A DNA stretch of 64,000 bases from Kitasatospora paranensis. GTDB lineage: Bacteria; Actinomycetota; Actinomycetes; Streptomycetales; Streptomycetaceae. Position 1 is the first letter of the stretch. Every line of letters begins with the position of its first letter. This document shows, one piece after another, positions 9,406-17,658 of this stretch. The stretch is taken from positions 4,712,001 through 4,776,000 of the forward strand of contig NZ_BAABKV010000001.1 in the NCBI RefSeq assembly GCF_039544005.1, read 5' to 3'. The position numbers and the translations under genes are program-made. Below the pieces are notes generated by a model that saw nothing but the letters and a program-made list of their open reading frames with translations, did not search any database and was not told the DNA's origin.

Positions 9406-9783
9406 ATGACCACGATTCAGACGCGTACCCAGGGCCCGGAGCCGGAGCCCGCGGCCGGCACCGACGACGTCACCGCCGAGGCGGGGGCGCACCACCACGG
9501 CCCGCACGGCTACACCGCGCAGAAGAACGAGCACCTCAAGCGGCTGCGCCGGATCGAGGGACAGATCCGCGGGCTCCAGCGGATGGTCGACGAGGACGTC
9601 TACTGCATCGACATCCTCACCCAGGTGTCGGCCGGGACGAAGGCGCTGCAGTCCTTCGCGCTGTCGCTGCTGGAGGAGCACCTGAGGCACTGCGTCGCGG
9701 CCGCCGCCGAGGAGGGCGGCGCCGAGCTGGACGGCAAGGTCGCGGAGGCCACCGCGGCCATCGCCCGTCTGCTGCGTACCTGA
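9406..9783 (+). CDS. CsoR/RcnR family metal-sensing repressor
   Basis: A 125-residue all-helical DNA-binding repressor of the DUF156 family. The Cu(I)-ligand triad of CsoR is complete: Cys67 (VYCIDIL), His92 and Cys96 (EEHLRHC), with the 25 and 4 residue spacings seen in Mycobacterium tuberculosis CsoR. The RRIEGQIRGLQRM signature covers residues 48-60. The N-terminal 40 residues are family-atypical and include a His-rich patch AHHHGPHG. Start ATG 9406 follows GCGGAGG. No copper exporter gene is adjacent, so the target is unknown. Confidence 0.88.
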   Translation: MTTIQTRTQGPEPEPAAGTDDVTAEAGAHHHGPHGYTAQKNEHLKRLRRIEGQIRGLQRMVDEDVYCIDILTQVSAGTKALQSFALSLLEEHLRHCVAAAAEEGGAELDGKVAEATAAIARLLRT

Positions 9784-9790
9784 CAGGAGG

Positions 9791-10024
9791 TCAAACGGGC
9801 GGCATCGCGGTCGCACCGGGCCCCGTCCCGCCGGGCCCTCCCGGTCCGTCCTCCGCCGACCCGGCCGGCTCCGGCACCCGGTCGAGCAGCACCCGGTCGA
9901 TCTGCTCGTTGGCCAGCCGCTCCTCGGCGCTGGCCGAGGCGGCGATCATGAGCTCGCCCGCCAGCTCGATCTCGTCGAGTGCGGTCTTGTCGTGGCCGCC
10001 GGTGCGGCCGTTCGAGGAAGCCAC
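9791..10024 (-). CDS. Small hypothetical protein
   Basis: A 77-residue acidic protein starting at a GTG (10024) behind GGAGGGG. It reads ASSNGRTGGHDKTALDEIEL and then AGELMIAASASAEERLANEQ, ending in a Pro/Gly-rich tail. I recall similar short proteins in Streptomyces, but no function is known to me. It is convergent with the CsoR gene, with only seven bases between their stops. The upstream frame extension to 10147 looks non-coding. Confidence 0.65.
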   Translation of the reverse strand: MASSNGRTGGHDKTALDEIELAGELMIAASASAEERLANEQIDRVLLDRVPEPAGSAEDGPGGPGGTGPGATAMPPV

Positions 10025-10177
10025 CTTCTGCACCACCCCTCCAGCGCCGCCTGCCGCCCAGGGCGGCAGACACCCCACCCTCCAGGGTAGGGAGCCGCGG
10101 CGCCGTGCCGTATGGCACGGACGGGTCATCTCTGCCCCCGCAGGCACTATCCGGCCCGCCGGATGCCGCGCGCCGGG

Positions 10178-11020
10178 CTACTTGGCCGGCGCGGAGGCCT
10201 TCATCGAGTAGATCTCGGAGGCGGCCGGCTCGGCGGCCTCGACCGGCTTGCCGAAGTCCGCGAGCGAGGTGGTCGAGACCACCGTGACCTGGTCCTTGGC
10301 CTCCTTGGAGCCCGCCACGCCCGCGAAGCCGAACGTCTCCACGACCTTGCGGAGCCGGCCCTGGGCGTCCAGCCAGGCCTCGTAGGGCACCTGCTTGTGG
10401 GTGAAGGTCTGGGCGGCCATCCGCAGGCCGTCCGCGCCGCGGCCGCCGGTGGCCTCGGCGGCCTTCGCCAGGTCGAGGGTGCCCTTGTAGTGCTTGAGCT
10501 CGACGCCGTCGACCGTCTCGGTGCCGACCAGGTCGGCGGAGTCCGCGCCGCGCAGCGCGCCCGCGGCGCTGGCCGGATCGGTCGCGCCGCTGCTCACCAG
10601 GTTGCCGTCGGGCAGCTGCCGCACGTCGAGCCTGACCCACTTGCCCGCGGGGATCTTGGCGCCGGTGTTCTGGAGGTAGACGGTGCCGGGCAGCACGACC
10701 TCCTTGATGGTGCCGGTGGTGGCCGCGCCGGCCGGCACGTCGATCTCCAGCCGGCCGATGCGCTTCACGTAGTCGTAGCCGCCGGTGCCGTTGAAGACCG
10801 CCTTCTTGGAGCCGGACTCGGTGGTCAGCTGGGTCGTGGTGCGCGCGGACCCCGTCCGGCCGGTGATGTCCGCGGCTGCGCGTACGGCGGTCAGCGGGTC
10901 GGCGGCCAGCTGGTCGGCCGACGCGTTCTGGGTCTGCCCCCCGCCGCTCGAACAGGCGGACAGCGCGGCGGCGAGCACCGCCGTCACGGCGGCGGTGCGG
11001 ACGGTCTTCGGCTTCTTCAC
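10178..11020 (-). CDS. Putative LolA/LppX-like lipoprotein
   Basis: A 280-residue secreted lipoprotein. The N-terminus KKPKTVRTAAVTAVLAAALS is a signal peptide followed by a lipobox ending in Cys and a Ser/Gly linker. The mature part has alternating beta-type segments (GSKKAVFNGTGGYDYV, VDGVELKHYKGTLDL, GRLRKVVETFGF), as in LppX/LprG or LolA-like lipid-carrier lipoproteins. The GTG at 11020 was chosen because it opens directly on the basic signal region; a GTG four codons upstream (11032) is possible. Family placement is tentative. Confidence 0.75.
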   Translation of the reverse strand: MKKPKTVRTAAVTAVLAAALSACSSGGGQTQNASADQLAADPLTAVRAAADITGRTGSARTTTQLTTESGSKKAVFNGTGGYDYVKRIGRLEIDVPAGAATTGTIKEVVLPGTVYLQNTGAKIPAGKWVRLDVRQLPDGNLVSSGATDPASAAGALRGADSADLVGTETVDGVELKHYKGTLDLAKAAEATGGRGADGLRMAAQTFTHKQVPYEAWLDAQGRLRKVVETFGFAGVAGSKEAKDQVTVVSTTSLADFGKPVEAAEPAASEIYSMKASAPAK

Positions 11021-11177
11021 GATCGACACAACCCCCTCGGGCCCCGATGCCCGGCAAGCCGCCGCCCCGGGTGGGCGGAGGCCTGTCCGGCCCAACGAGT
11101 TGAGGCCGTGTGGGTTACGGGCGACCGGCGTGCGGAACGGTCCGCGCGCCCCGGTCGGGGAGAGCTACCGTGAATCC

Positions 11178-11366
11178 GTGCAGAGCGAGCAGCCGGCCGG
11201 AGCCGGCCCAGCCCCTTCCGAGCTCCACCGGGCGACGGTCGAGGAACGCGGTTCGTTCTGCTTCGCGCGCTGCGCGTGCGGCTGGCAGGCCTCGGGCCGC
11301 CGTTCGCGGGACCGGGCCCGCCGCGACCTCGCCGACCACCTCGCGGAGGCCGCGGGGCACGGGTAG
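11178..11366 (+). CDS. Small Cys-containing hypothetical protein
   Basis: A 62-residue basic protein with a compact FCFARCACGWQASGRRSRDR core containing three Cys residues, followed by a helix RARRDLADHLAEA. Such short proteins are widespread in streptomycetes and their role is unknown. The GTG start 11178 lies about a dozen bases after a GGGGAGAG stretch. It diverges from the lipoprotein gene and faces the PAP2 gene. Confidence 0.65.
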   Translation: MQSEQPAGAGPAPSELHRATVEERGSFCFARCACGWQASGRRSRDRARRDLADHLAEAAGHG

Positions 11367-11398
11367 CCCTGCGCCCGCACGCTCCCGTACGGGCCGGG

Positions 11399-12093
11399 TC
11401 AGGCCGCCAGGTCGGAGTCGCGGGCCGGCTCCCGGGCGGCGCGCTCCTGCTGCCGGCCGCGGGCGGCCGCGCCCCGGCGGGGGCGACGATCAGCGGTGCG
11501 GCGGCCGTCCGGGCCACCGCGTGGCAGAACGGCACCAGGACGGCCATCGCGAGGGGCGCCAGCAGCAGCACCACGGCGGTGGCGAGCGCGTAGCCGCCGA
11601 TCACGTCGGTCGGGTAGTGGACGCCCATGTACATCCGGCAGAAGCCCTGCAGCAGGGCGAGTGCGCCCGCGACCAGCCCGAGCCGGCGGTTGACCAGGTA
11701 CAGCGCGACGGCGATACCCATCGACATCGTCGAGTGGTCGCTGACGAAGGAGAGCGTGCCCGCCTTGCCGTCGACCAGCACGTCGAGGTCGGGGTGGGTG
11801 ACGAACGGCCGGGGGCGGTCGACGATCGCGGAGATCGGCAGGTTGGCCACCTCGGCGATGGCGACCGAGAGCGGCGCCCAGAGCAGGCCGGCGACGGCGA
11901 CCGGGGCGTCCGGCCGGCGGCGGGCCTGCAGCCAGGCGGTCGCGCAGACGGCGGCCAGGCCCAGCAGGATCCCGTACTCCCCGATCCAGGAGACCAGTGA
12001 GTCCAGCCACGCCGGTGCGGCCGCGGCCAGGCCGTTGACCGCGCGCAGCAGGCCGAGGTCGGGGTTGCCCGTGTCGGCGAGCAGCGTCGACAC
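11399..12093 (-). CDS. PAP2 superfamily phosphatase (apparent frameshift near the end)
   Basis: Membrane phosphatase of the PAP2 family, likely acting on a lipid phosphate. The three active-site motifs are seen: IVDRPRPF, FVSDHSTMSMG, and RMYMGVHYPTDVIGG with the catalytic His and Asp. Several membrane helices surround them. The GTG at 12093 follows GGGAGG with six-base spacing. The reading frame otherwise runs on without a stop into unrelated sequence. Adding one base to the G run at 11479-11483 gives a 231-residue protein ending in RDSDLAA and a stop at 11399, which fits the family better. Confidence 0.85.
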
Positions 12094-12243
12094 GCTGCAC
12101 CTCCCTGTCTGTCCGGCACACCTGTGGGGGATCGTCCGCCCACGGTGCGACAACGTCATGCGCAGGCCACAGGGTTCCAGGAAGATCGCGTGTTATGGAA
12201 ACTTGACTCACCGTCCACCGGGTGACCACACCCGGGGCGTCGG

Positions 12244-13302
12244 TCAGCTCGTGGCCGGGCCCCGGCCGCCGCTGATGGTGCCGTCGGTGCCGCGGACGGG
12301 CAGCGCGCCCGCGCCGTCGCCGGTGACCCGGGTGGCGCCGAAGTAGCCCTTCTGGTCGATGGTGTCGTAGCGGGTCACGGCGCCGGTGTGCGGGGCGTCG
12401 ATCATGTAGCCGCCGCCGACGTAGATGCCGACGTGGTGGATGGAGCGCGGGTCGCTCAGGTCGTTGGCGAAGAAGACCAGGTCGCCCGGGCGGAGTTGGT
12501 CGCGGGACGGGTGCTCGCCGGCGTACCACTGGTCGTTCGCGACGCGCGGCAGGGTGATCCCGACGGACTTGAAGGCGGCCTGGGTGAGGCCCGAGCAGTC
12601 GAACCGGCCGGCCTGCGAGGGCAGACCCTCACCTCCCCACTCGTAGGGGATGCCGATCTTGGTCTGGGCGAAGTAGATCGCGCCGGCGGCCTGCTGCGAG
12701 GCGGCGATGGCGGTGTTCGCGACCGGTGCGGTGAAGCTGCGGGCCAGCGACTGGATGTTGCGGACGTAGCCCTGGGTCTCCCGGTAGGAGGGGACCCCGC
12801 CGGCCTTTATCACCGCGTACGGGCCGGCGTTGTAGGCGGCGAGCATGTTGGCCTGGCGGTCGCCGGGGACGGTCGAGACGTCCTTGGCGAGCGCGCAGTC
12901 GTAGGTGGCGGCGGAGGCGATGGCGTCGGCCGGGTCCCAGATGTCCCGCTTGCCGTCGCTGTTGGCGTCCACGCCGTAGGTGGCCCAGGTGGCCTCCAGG
13001 AACTGCGCCATGCCGTACGCCTTGGCCGGGCTCTTGGCCGTCGGGTCGAATCCGCTCTCCTGGTAGAGCTGCGCGGCCAGCATCGGCGGCGAGATCTCCG
13101 GGCAGAGGGTGCCCCATTTCTGGATCAGCGGCTGATAGACCGCCGGGACGGTGCCGCTGGAGAGCGCGAGATTGTTGCGGTCGCCCTGCGGTGCGCCGCC
13201 GGCGGCGAAGGTGCCCACGGCGACGAGACCGGCGAATCCGATCGTCACGACCGCGGCCGCGACCGCCGCCGTACCCGCTCTGCGGAGTACCATCTGCACC
13301 AT
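12244..13302 (-). CDS. Bifunctional cell-wall hydrolase: lytic transglycosylase plus NlpC/P60 peptidase
   Basis: A 352-residue exported muralytic enzyme. Residues 1-35 form a signal/anchor segment. An SLT-type transglycosylase domain follows, with catalytic Glu82 in YQESGF and motifs AYGMAQF and AAYNAG. The C-terminal NlpC/P60 endopeptidase has Cys236 (DCSG), His290 (HHVGIYVGGG) and His305. This domain pair is typical of VirB1/TcpG-type hydrolases of Gram-positive conjugation systems. It diverges from the secretion-like gene set starting at 13543, across a 240-base shared upstream region, so it probably opens peptidoglycan for that machine. Confidence 0.93.
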   Translation of the reverse strand: MVQMVLRRAGTAAVAAAVVTIGFAGLVAVGTFAAGGAPQGDRNNLALSSGTVPAVYQPLIQKWGTLCPEISPPMLAAQLYQESGFDPTAKSPAKAYGMAQFLEATWATYGVDANSDGKRDIWDPADAIASAATYDCALAKDVSTVPGDRQANMLAAYNAGPYAVIKAGGVPSYRETQGYVRNIQSLARSFTAPVANTAIAASQQAAGAIYFAQTKIGIPYEWGGEGLPSQAGRFDCSGLTQAAFKSVGITLPRVANDQWYAGEHPSRDQLRPGDLVFFANDLSDPRSIHHVGIYVGGGYMIDAPHTGAVTRYDTIDQKGYFGATRVTGDGAGALPVRGTDGTISGGRGPATS

Positions 13303-13542
13303 CCCCGACGTGGCGTCAGTTGAGAGTGTCCCGGAAGGCGTTGCTCAGCGCAATCAACACAGATACGAAGAGTGAGCGGTATCCTTCGTACGGTGGACAT
13401 CCTGTCGTACGTGTCCCATGCCTCACGACCAATCCGCGAGATATAGCCAAGTCGACATCAGATCTGGCCAAGAATAGGTCCTGCCCCTTCGCCCAGCCGT
13501 GGTTCGGGGCCTTGAATTTGCCTGATCGGGCGGTGAGATGGA
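13303..13542. promoter_or_regulatory. Divergent upstream region of the secretion-like locus
   Basis: This 240-base gap is less GC-rich than its neighbours and lies between divergent genes, so it should hold both promoters. It contains the direct repeat TCGTACG at 13386-13392 and 13405-13411 (one every 19 bases) with an inverted GGACA/TGTCC pair around the second copy. No confident -35/-10 pair was found. Confidence 0.4.
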
Positions 13543-13893
13543 ATGAACCTGAGCAGCGTGGACAGCAAGGTGATCGGCTACCTGGCCGAGGACCCACCCA
13601 AGAAGGCCAACATCGACACCATCATCGGCGGCATCGCGCCGGACTGGGGGCCCTTCGCGACCCTGGGTTCGGAGGCGCGCGTGATGGTCGAGGTGGTGAT
13701 GGCGGTCGCCATCCTGGGCTGCCTGGCGATCGCCGTCTGGGGCGCCGCCAAACAGCGGATCGGCGCGACCGCGATGCGCGACACCTTCAGTGCCGAACAG
13801 GGCAAGGGACTGATCATCGCGGGACTGACCGGCGTGTTCATCATCGGATCGCTGGGCACCCTGTTCACCATTGTGTACGGCATGGCGATCTGA
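13543..13893 (+). CDS. Small two-helix membrane protein, VirB2-like
   Basis: A 116-residue protein with two strongly hydrophobic helices at about residues 48-68 and 89-114, joined by a short basic loop (AAKQRIGATAMRD). This is the topology of VirB2/TrbC pilin subunits, but there is no clear signal peptide. It is the first gene of a five-gene co-directional set with VirB8-, VirB6- and VirB4-like members. ATG 13543 follows GGTGAGA. The pilin idea rests on topology and position only. It may match a member of the cmd membrane-protein cluster described in Streptomyces coelicolor. Confidence 0.7.
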   Translation: MNLSSVDSKVIGYLAEDPPKKANIDTIIGGIAPDWGPFATLGSEARVMVEVVMAVAILGCLAIAVWGAAKQRIGATAMRDTFSAEQGKGLIIAGLTGVFIIGSLGTLFTIVYGMAI

Positions 13894-14005
13894 CGATCGT
13901 ACGGATCGGATAGTCATCCCGGCAGGGCGGCGCGAGCCGCGCTGCCGGTGCAGTCGTGTTCGCGTCACCGGGGCCCGCCGGGCTCCCCGTCCCAGGAGGG
14001 CCGCC

Positions 14006-14821
14006 GTGCCGTTGTCCGACGACCAGCCGCACACCCGGACGCGGCTGCCGGTCGGCGAACAGCCCTCCCACCAGATGAGCGCACGTCAGCCCCGGCCCGT
14101 CCGGACACTGCTCGCCGTCCTGGTCGTCGTCACCCTCCTCGTGCTCGGCGTGTCCATCGCCAACCGCGGCAAGCCCGACCCGACCACCGGCAGCGGCCCC
14201 GCCGCCTCCGGCGACCAGGCCCGGCCCAGCGCCGCGGCCACCGCCGCCACCGGCACCAAGCCCGTCGACACCACCAGCAACGGCATCGCCTCCGGCTTCC
14301 CGCACACCGACCAGGGCGCGCAGTCCGCGGCCGCCAACTACGCCACCGCCCTCGGCTCCGCCGACATGTTCCGGGCCGATGCCCGGCGCACCGTCGTCGA
14401 CACCGTCGCCGACCCCAGCGTCGCCGACCGGCTCAAGCAGCGCCTCGACACCGCCTTCGGCGGCGACGCCGCGGCCCGCTACGGCCTGGACGCCCAGGGC
14501 CGGGCCCCCAAGGGCCTCACCCTGGTCAGCCGGACGATCCCGGTCGGCACCCGCACCACCAACGCCGCCGACACCGCCACCGTCGTCGACGTCTGGTGCA
14601 CCGGCCTGACCGGCCTGGCCGGCGCCTCCTCCACCCAGCCCGTCGCCCAGACCTGGTACACCCTGACGATCACCATGCGCTGGACGGGCAGCGACTGGAA
14701 GCTCACGGACTTCGCCCGGAAGTCCGGCCCGGCGCCCGTCCCCGGTGACCAGCAGGCCGCAACGGCGGAGGAGATCACCGACGCCGTCCAGCAGTACGGA
14801 GGCTTCCGCTATGCGCGGTGA
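14006..14821 (+). CDS. Membrane-anchored conjugation-type protein, VirB8/TcpC-like
   Basis: A 271-residue bitopic protein: a cytoplasmic N-terminus of about 30 residues, one membrane helix at 33-51 (LLAVLVVVTLLVLGVSI), a Pro/Ala/Thr-rich linker, then a folded extracytoplasmic domain ending QQYGGFRYAR. The layout matches VirB8/TcpC-type assembly factors, whose outer domain is NTF2-like. The GTG start 14006 is preceded by AGGAGGG six bases upstream. The end overlaps the next start by 11 bases, showing an operon. The fold assignment is inferred from layout. Confidence 0.75.
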   Translation: MPLSDDQPHTRTRLPVGEQPSHQMSARQPRPVRTLLAVLVVVTLLVLGVSIANRGKPDPTTGSGPAASGDQARPSAAATAATGTKPVDTTSNGIASGFPHTDQGAQSAAANYATALGSADMFRADARRTVVDTVADPSVADRLKQRLDTAFGGDAAARYGLDAQGRAPKGLTLVSRTIPVGTRTTNAADTATVVDVWCTGLTGLAGASSTQPVAQTWYTLTITMRWTGSDWKLTDFARKSGPAPVPGDQQAATAEEITDAVQQYGGFRYAR

Positions 14822-16073
14822 CGGCTCGATGCGACCCCTCGTCCGCCGGGCCGGCGTGCTCGCCGGCGCCATGGCGACCCTGCAGGCGGCGGCGCTGCTG
14901 ACCGCCCAGCAGGTGTTCGCCGACCCCACCCCCGCCCCCACCGCCACCCCCACCTGCACCGGGCAGGGCGGCGCCGACTGGCTCGGCGGCAACCAGCTCT
15001 GCCCGCCGCCCGGCACCACCGGCGGCACCAGCCCGCTCAGCCCGGTCACCGACCCGCTCGGCTCGCTCGCCAAGGGCTGCGCCCAGGCCGCCGCCTGGGT
15101 CGTCCGCAAGCTCTCCGGCGCCATCGACGGCACCACCCAGGTCGACTTCACCAACGCCGCCTTCCTCCAGCAGTACGCCGTGGTGTTCGCCGGCTCCACC
15201 GTCATCACCCTGGTGCTGTGGCTGCTCGCCGTCACCAAGCGCGCCGTCCGCGGCGCCCCGCTCACCCAGGCGATCTCCGAGGCGATCGGCTTCCTCTGGC
15301 TGACCGTCATCGCCTCCGCCTTCACCCCGCTGATCCTCTACACCGTGGTCTCCGCGACCGACGGGCTCACCGCCGCCATCGCGGCCGGGACGAAGTCGGA
15401 CACCGGCACCTACCTCGGCGGATTCGCGGACACCCTGGAGAAGGGCAACCTCGGCGGCGGCCCGCTGATCCTGATCATCGTCTCGCTGGTCGCGGTGCTC
15501 GCCGCCGCCGTGCTCTGGATCGAGCTGCTGATCCGCGCCGCGATGCTCTACGTCGGCGCGCTGCTGGGCACCGCCGTCTACGCGGGCCTGGTGGACAAGC
15601 AGCTGTGGAAGCACGTCCGCCGCTGGGCCGGCCTGATGATCGCGGTCGACCTCGCCAAACCGATCATCGTCATCATCATGGGCCTGGCCGGCGCCGTCGC
15701 CACCGGTGCCGGAGCGAGCGACGACTTCGCCCGGGTGCTGTCCGGGCTCGCCATCCTCTTCCTGTCGATCTTCTCCAGCGCCGCCGTCTACCGCTTCGTC
15801 CCCGGCTTCGGCGACGAACTGCAGACCATGCGACGGGCCCGGGCCAGCGCCGTCTCGGCCGGCTCCGCGATGATCAACGGCCCCGCCAGCCTGGTCAAGC
15901 AGGGCATCTCCACGCACGGCTCCCGCGGCGGACCGCAGGCCGCCAACGCCTCCTCGGGCAGCGGCGGCGGCTCCGTCGCCCCCGGGATCGCCGCCCACGC
16001 CGGCCGCACCCCCGCCCCGCCGGCCCAGGCCGCCGCACCGGCCCCGGTCAACAACCCGATGAAGGGAGGCTGA
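14811..16073 (+). CDS. Polytopic membrane protein, TrbL/VirB6-like
   Basis: A 420-residue protein with a signal peptide (predicted cleavage after VFA, residue 37), a Pro/Thr linker, then about six membrane helices between residues 125 and 350, and a Gly/Ala/Pro-rich cytoplasmic tail. Segments such as LWIELLIRAAMLYVGALLGT and MIAVDLAKPIIVIIMGLAGA resemble TrbL/VirB6 channel proteins of type IV secretion systems. ATG 14811 lies in the tail of the upstream gene behind GGAGG. The next gene starts four bases after its stop. Confidence 0.78.
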   Translation: MRGDGSMRPLVRRAGVLAGAMATLQAAALLTAQQVFADPTPAPTATPTCTGQGGADWLGGNQLCPPPGTTGGTSPLSPVTDPLGSLAKGCAQAAAWVVRKLSGAIDGTTQVDFTNAAFLQQYAVVFAGSTVITLVLWLLAVTKRAVRGAPLTQAISEAIGFLWLTVIASAFTPLILYTVVSATDGLTAAIAAGTKSDTGTYLGGFADTLEKGNLGGGPLILIIVSLVAVLAAAVLWIELLIRAAMLYVGALLGTAVYAGLVDKQLWKHVRRWAGLMIAVDLAKPIIVIIMGLAGAVATGAGASDDFARVLSGLAILFLSIFSSAAVYRFVPGFGDELQTMRRARASAVSAGSAMINGPASLVKQGISTHGSRGGPQAANASSGSGGGSVAPGIAAHAGRTPAPPAQAAAPAPVNNPMKGG

Positions 16074-16076
16074 CGG

Positions 16077-17645
16077 GTGAGCAGCGAACCGCAGTTCGGC
16101 ACCCAGTACGCCCAGCCGTACGTGCACCAGCGCCGGACGTACCTGATCGGCAAGTCCCGGCCGAACGCGCCGATCGGGCGCAACCGGGAGTCCGGCGAGA
16201 TCATCCTGATCATCTTCGGCGCCTTCCTCGGCATGATGTGGGGCCTGCTGATGCCCGTCCTGCCGCTGCGGATCGCCGGCCTGATCGGCCTGCCGCTGCT
16301 CGCCATCATGGCCGTCTACGTGCCGTACCGGCGGCGGACCTTCTACAAGTGGGTGGAGATCAACCGCACCTACCGCCGCACCGTCCGCAGCGGCCGGGCG
16401 CAGTGGAAGTCCGAGGTGATCGACGCCGGGACGAGGCTGGACGGCCGCGAGGTCGAGATCGGCCCGCCGCCCGGCGTCGGCCGGCTGCGCTGGCTCTCCG
16501 CGCCGTTCGGGCCGGACGAGGTCGGTGTCCTGATGCACCTGGAGCGCCGCACCGTCACCGCCGCGATCGAGATCGAGGGCCCCGGCGTGGGCCTGCGCGA
16601 CTCGGAGGACCAGGAGACCCTGGTCGACCGGTTCGGCACGCTGCTCAAGCACGTCGCCAACGGCGACGGCTTCGTGACCCGCCTCCAGATGCTGGCCCGC
16701 ACCCTGCCCGCCGACCCGGACGCGCACGCCAAGGACGTCGAGCGCCGCGGCGACCACGACGCCCCGCGCTGGCTGCAGGATTCGTACGACCAGCTCCAGT
16801 CGATGGTCTCCACCTCCTCGGAGCAGCACCGCGCGTACCTGGTCGCCTGCATGCACTACACCCGGGACCTCGCCGCCGAGGCGCACGCCATGGGCCGTAC
16901 CGCCGACGGCCGCCGCCAGCGCGACGACGAGGGCCTGGCCACCGTGATGGCCCGTGAGCTGACCGACATCTGCGCCCGCCTCGCCGAGGCGGACATCCGG
17001 GTCCGCCAGCCGCTCGGGCAGGCCCGGCTCGCCTCGCTGGTCCACTCGATGTACGACCCGGACCACCCGATCGACCACATCCAGGCGATGTCCCGGCGCA
17101 ACGCCTGGCCGGCCGAACTGGACGCCACCCACCCGCAGATGCTGGCCGCGAAGACCCGCGAGTCGGCGACCCGCGAGCCGTGGTGCCACGCCACCGCGTG
17201 GATCAAGGAATGGCCGCTGACCCCGGTCGGCGTCAACTTCCTCGCCCCGCTGCTGGTGCACACCCCGGACGTGATCCGCACGGTGGCCGTCACCATGGAG
17301 CTGGAGCCCACCGACGTGGCCATCGAGCGGATGCTCACCGAGAAGACCAACGACGAGGCGGAGGCCAGCCGCGCCGCCAAGATGAACCGCACCGTCGACC
17401 CGCGCGACCTCGCCCACACCGGCCGGGTCGACCAGCGCGGCGACGACCTCGCCTCCGGCGCCGCCGGGGTCAACCTGGTCGGCTACATCACGGTCTCCTC
17501 CCGCAGCCCCGAGGCGCTCGCCCGCGACAAGCGCACCATCCGGGCCTCGGCCGGCAAGAGCTACCTGAAACTCGAATGGTGCGACCGCGAGCACCACCGT
17601 GCCTTCGTCAACACCCTGCCCTTCGCGACCGGCATCCGACGCTGA
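16077..17645 (+). CDS. SCO6880-family protein (PrgI/VirB3-like N-terminus)
   Basis: A 522-residue protein of the kind annotated in streptomycetes as SCO6880 family. Two close membrane helices at 41-60 and 64-83 resemble the PrgI/VirB3 inner-membrane module. The long soluble part (residues 90-522) contains segments such as GRLRWLSAPFGPDEVGVLMH and NFLAPLLVHTPDVIRTVAVT. It lacks a P-loop and resembles the N-terminal non-catalytic half of VirB4-type proteins. It starts at GTG 16077 and is followed 13 bases later by the ATPase gene. Together the two may equal one split VirB3-VirB4 unit. Confidence 0.8.
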   Translation: MSSEPQFGTQYAQPYVHQRRTYLIGKSRPNAPIGRNRESGEIILIIFGAFLGMMWGLLMPVLPLRIAGLIGLPLLAIMAVYVPYRRRTFYKWVEINRTYRRTVRSGRAQWKSEVIDAGTRLDGREVEIGPPPGVGRLRWLSAPFGPDEVGVLMHLERRTVTAAIEIEGPGVGLRDSEDQETLVDRFGTLLKHVANGDGFVTRLQMLARTLPADPDAHAKDVERRGDHDAPRWLQDSYDQLQSMVSTSSEQHRAYLVACMHYTRDLAAEAHAMGRTADGRRQRDDEGLATVMARELTDICARLAEADIRVRQPLGQARLASLVHSMYDPDHPIDHIQAMSRRNAWPAELDATHPQMLAAKTRESATREPWCHATAWIKEWPLTPVGVNFLAPLLVHTPDVIRTVAVTMELEPTDVAIERMLTEKTNDEAEASRAAKMNRTVDPRDLAHTGRVDQRGDDLASGAAGVNLVGYITVSSRSPEALARDKRTIRASAGKSYLKLEWCDREHHRAFVNTLPFATGIRR

Positions 17646-17658
17646 GGAGGCGACACCC

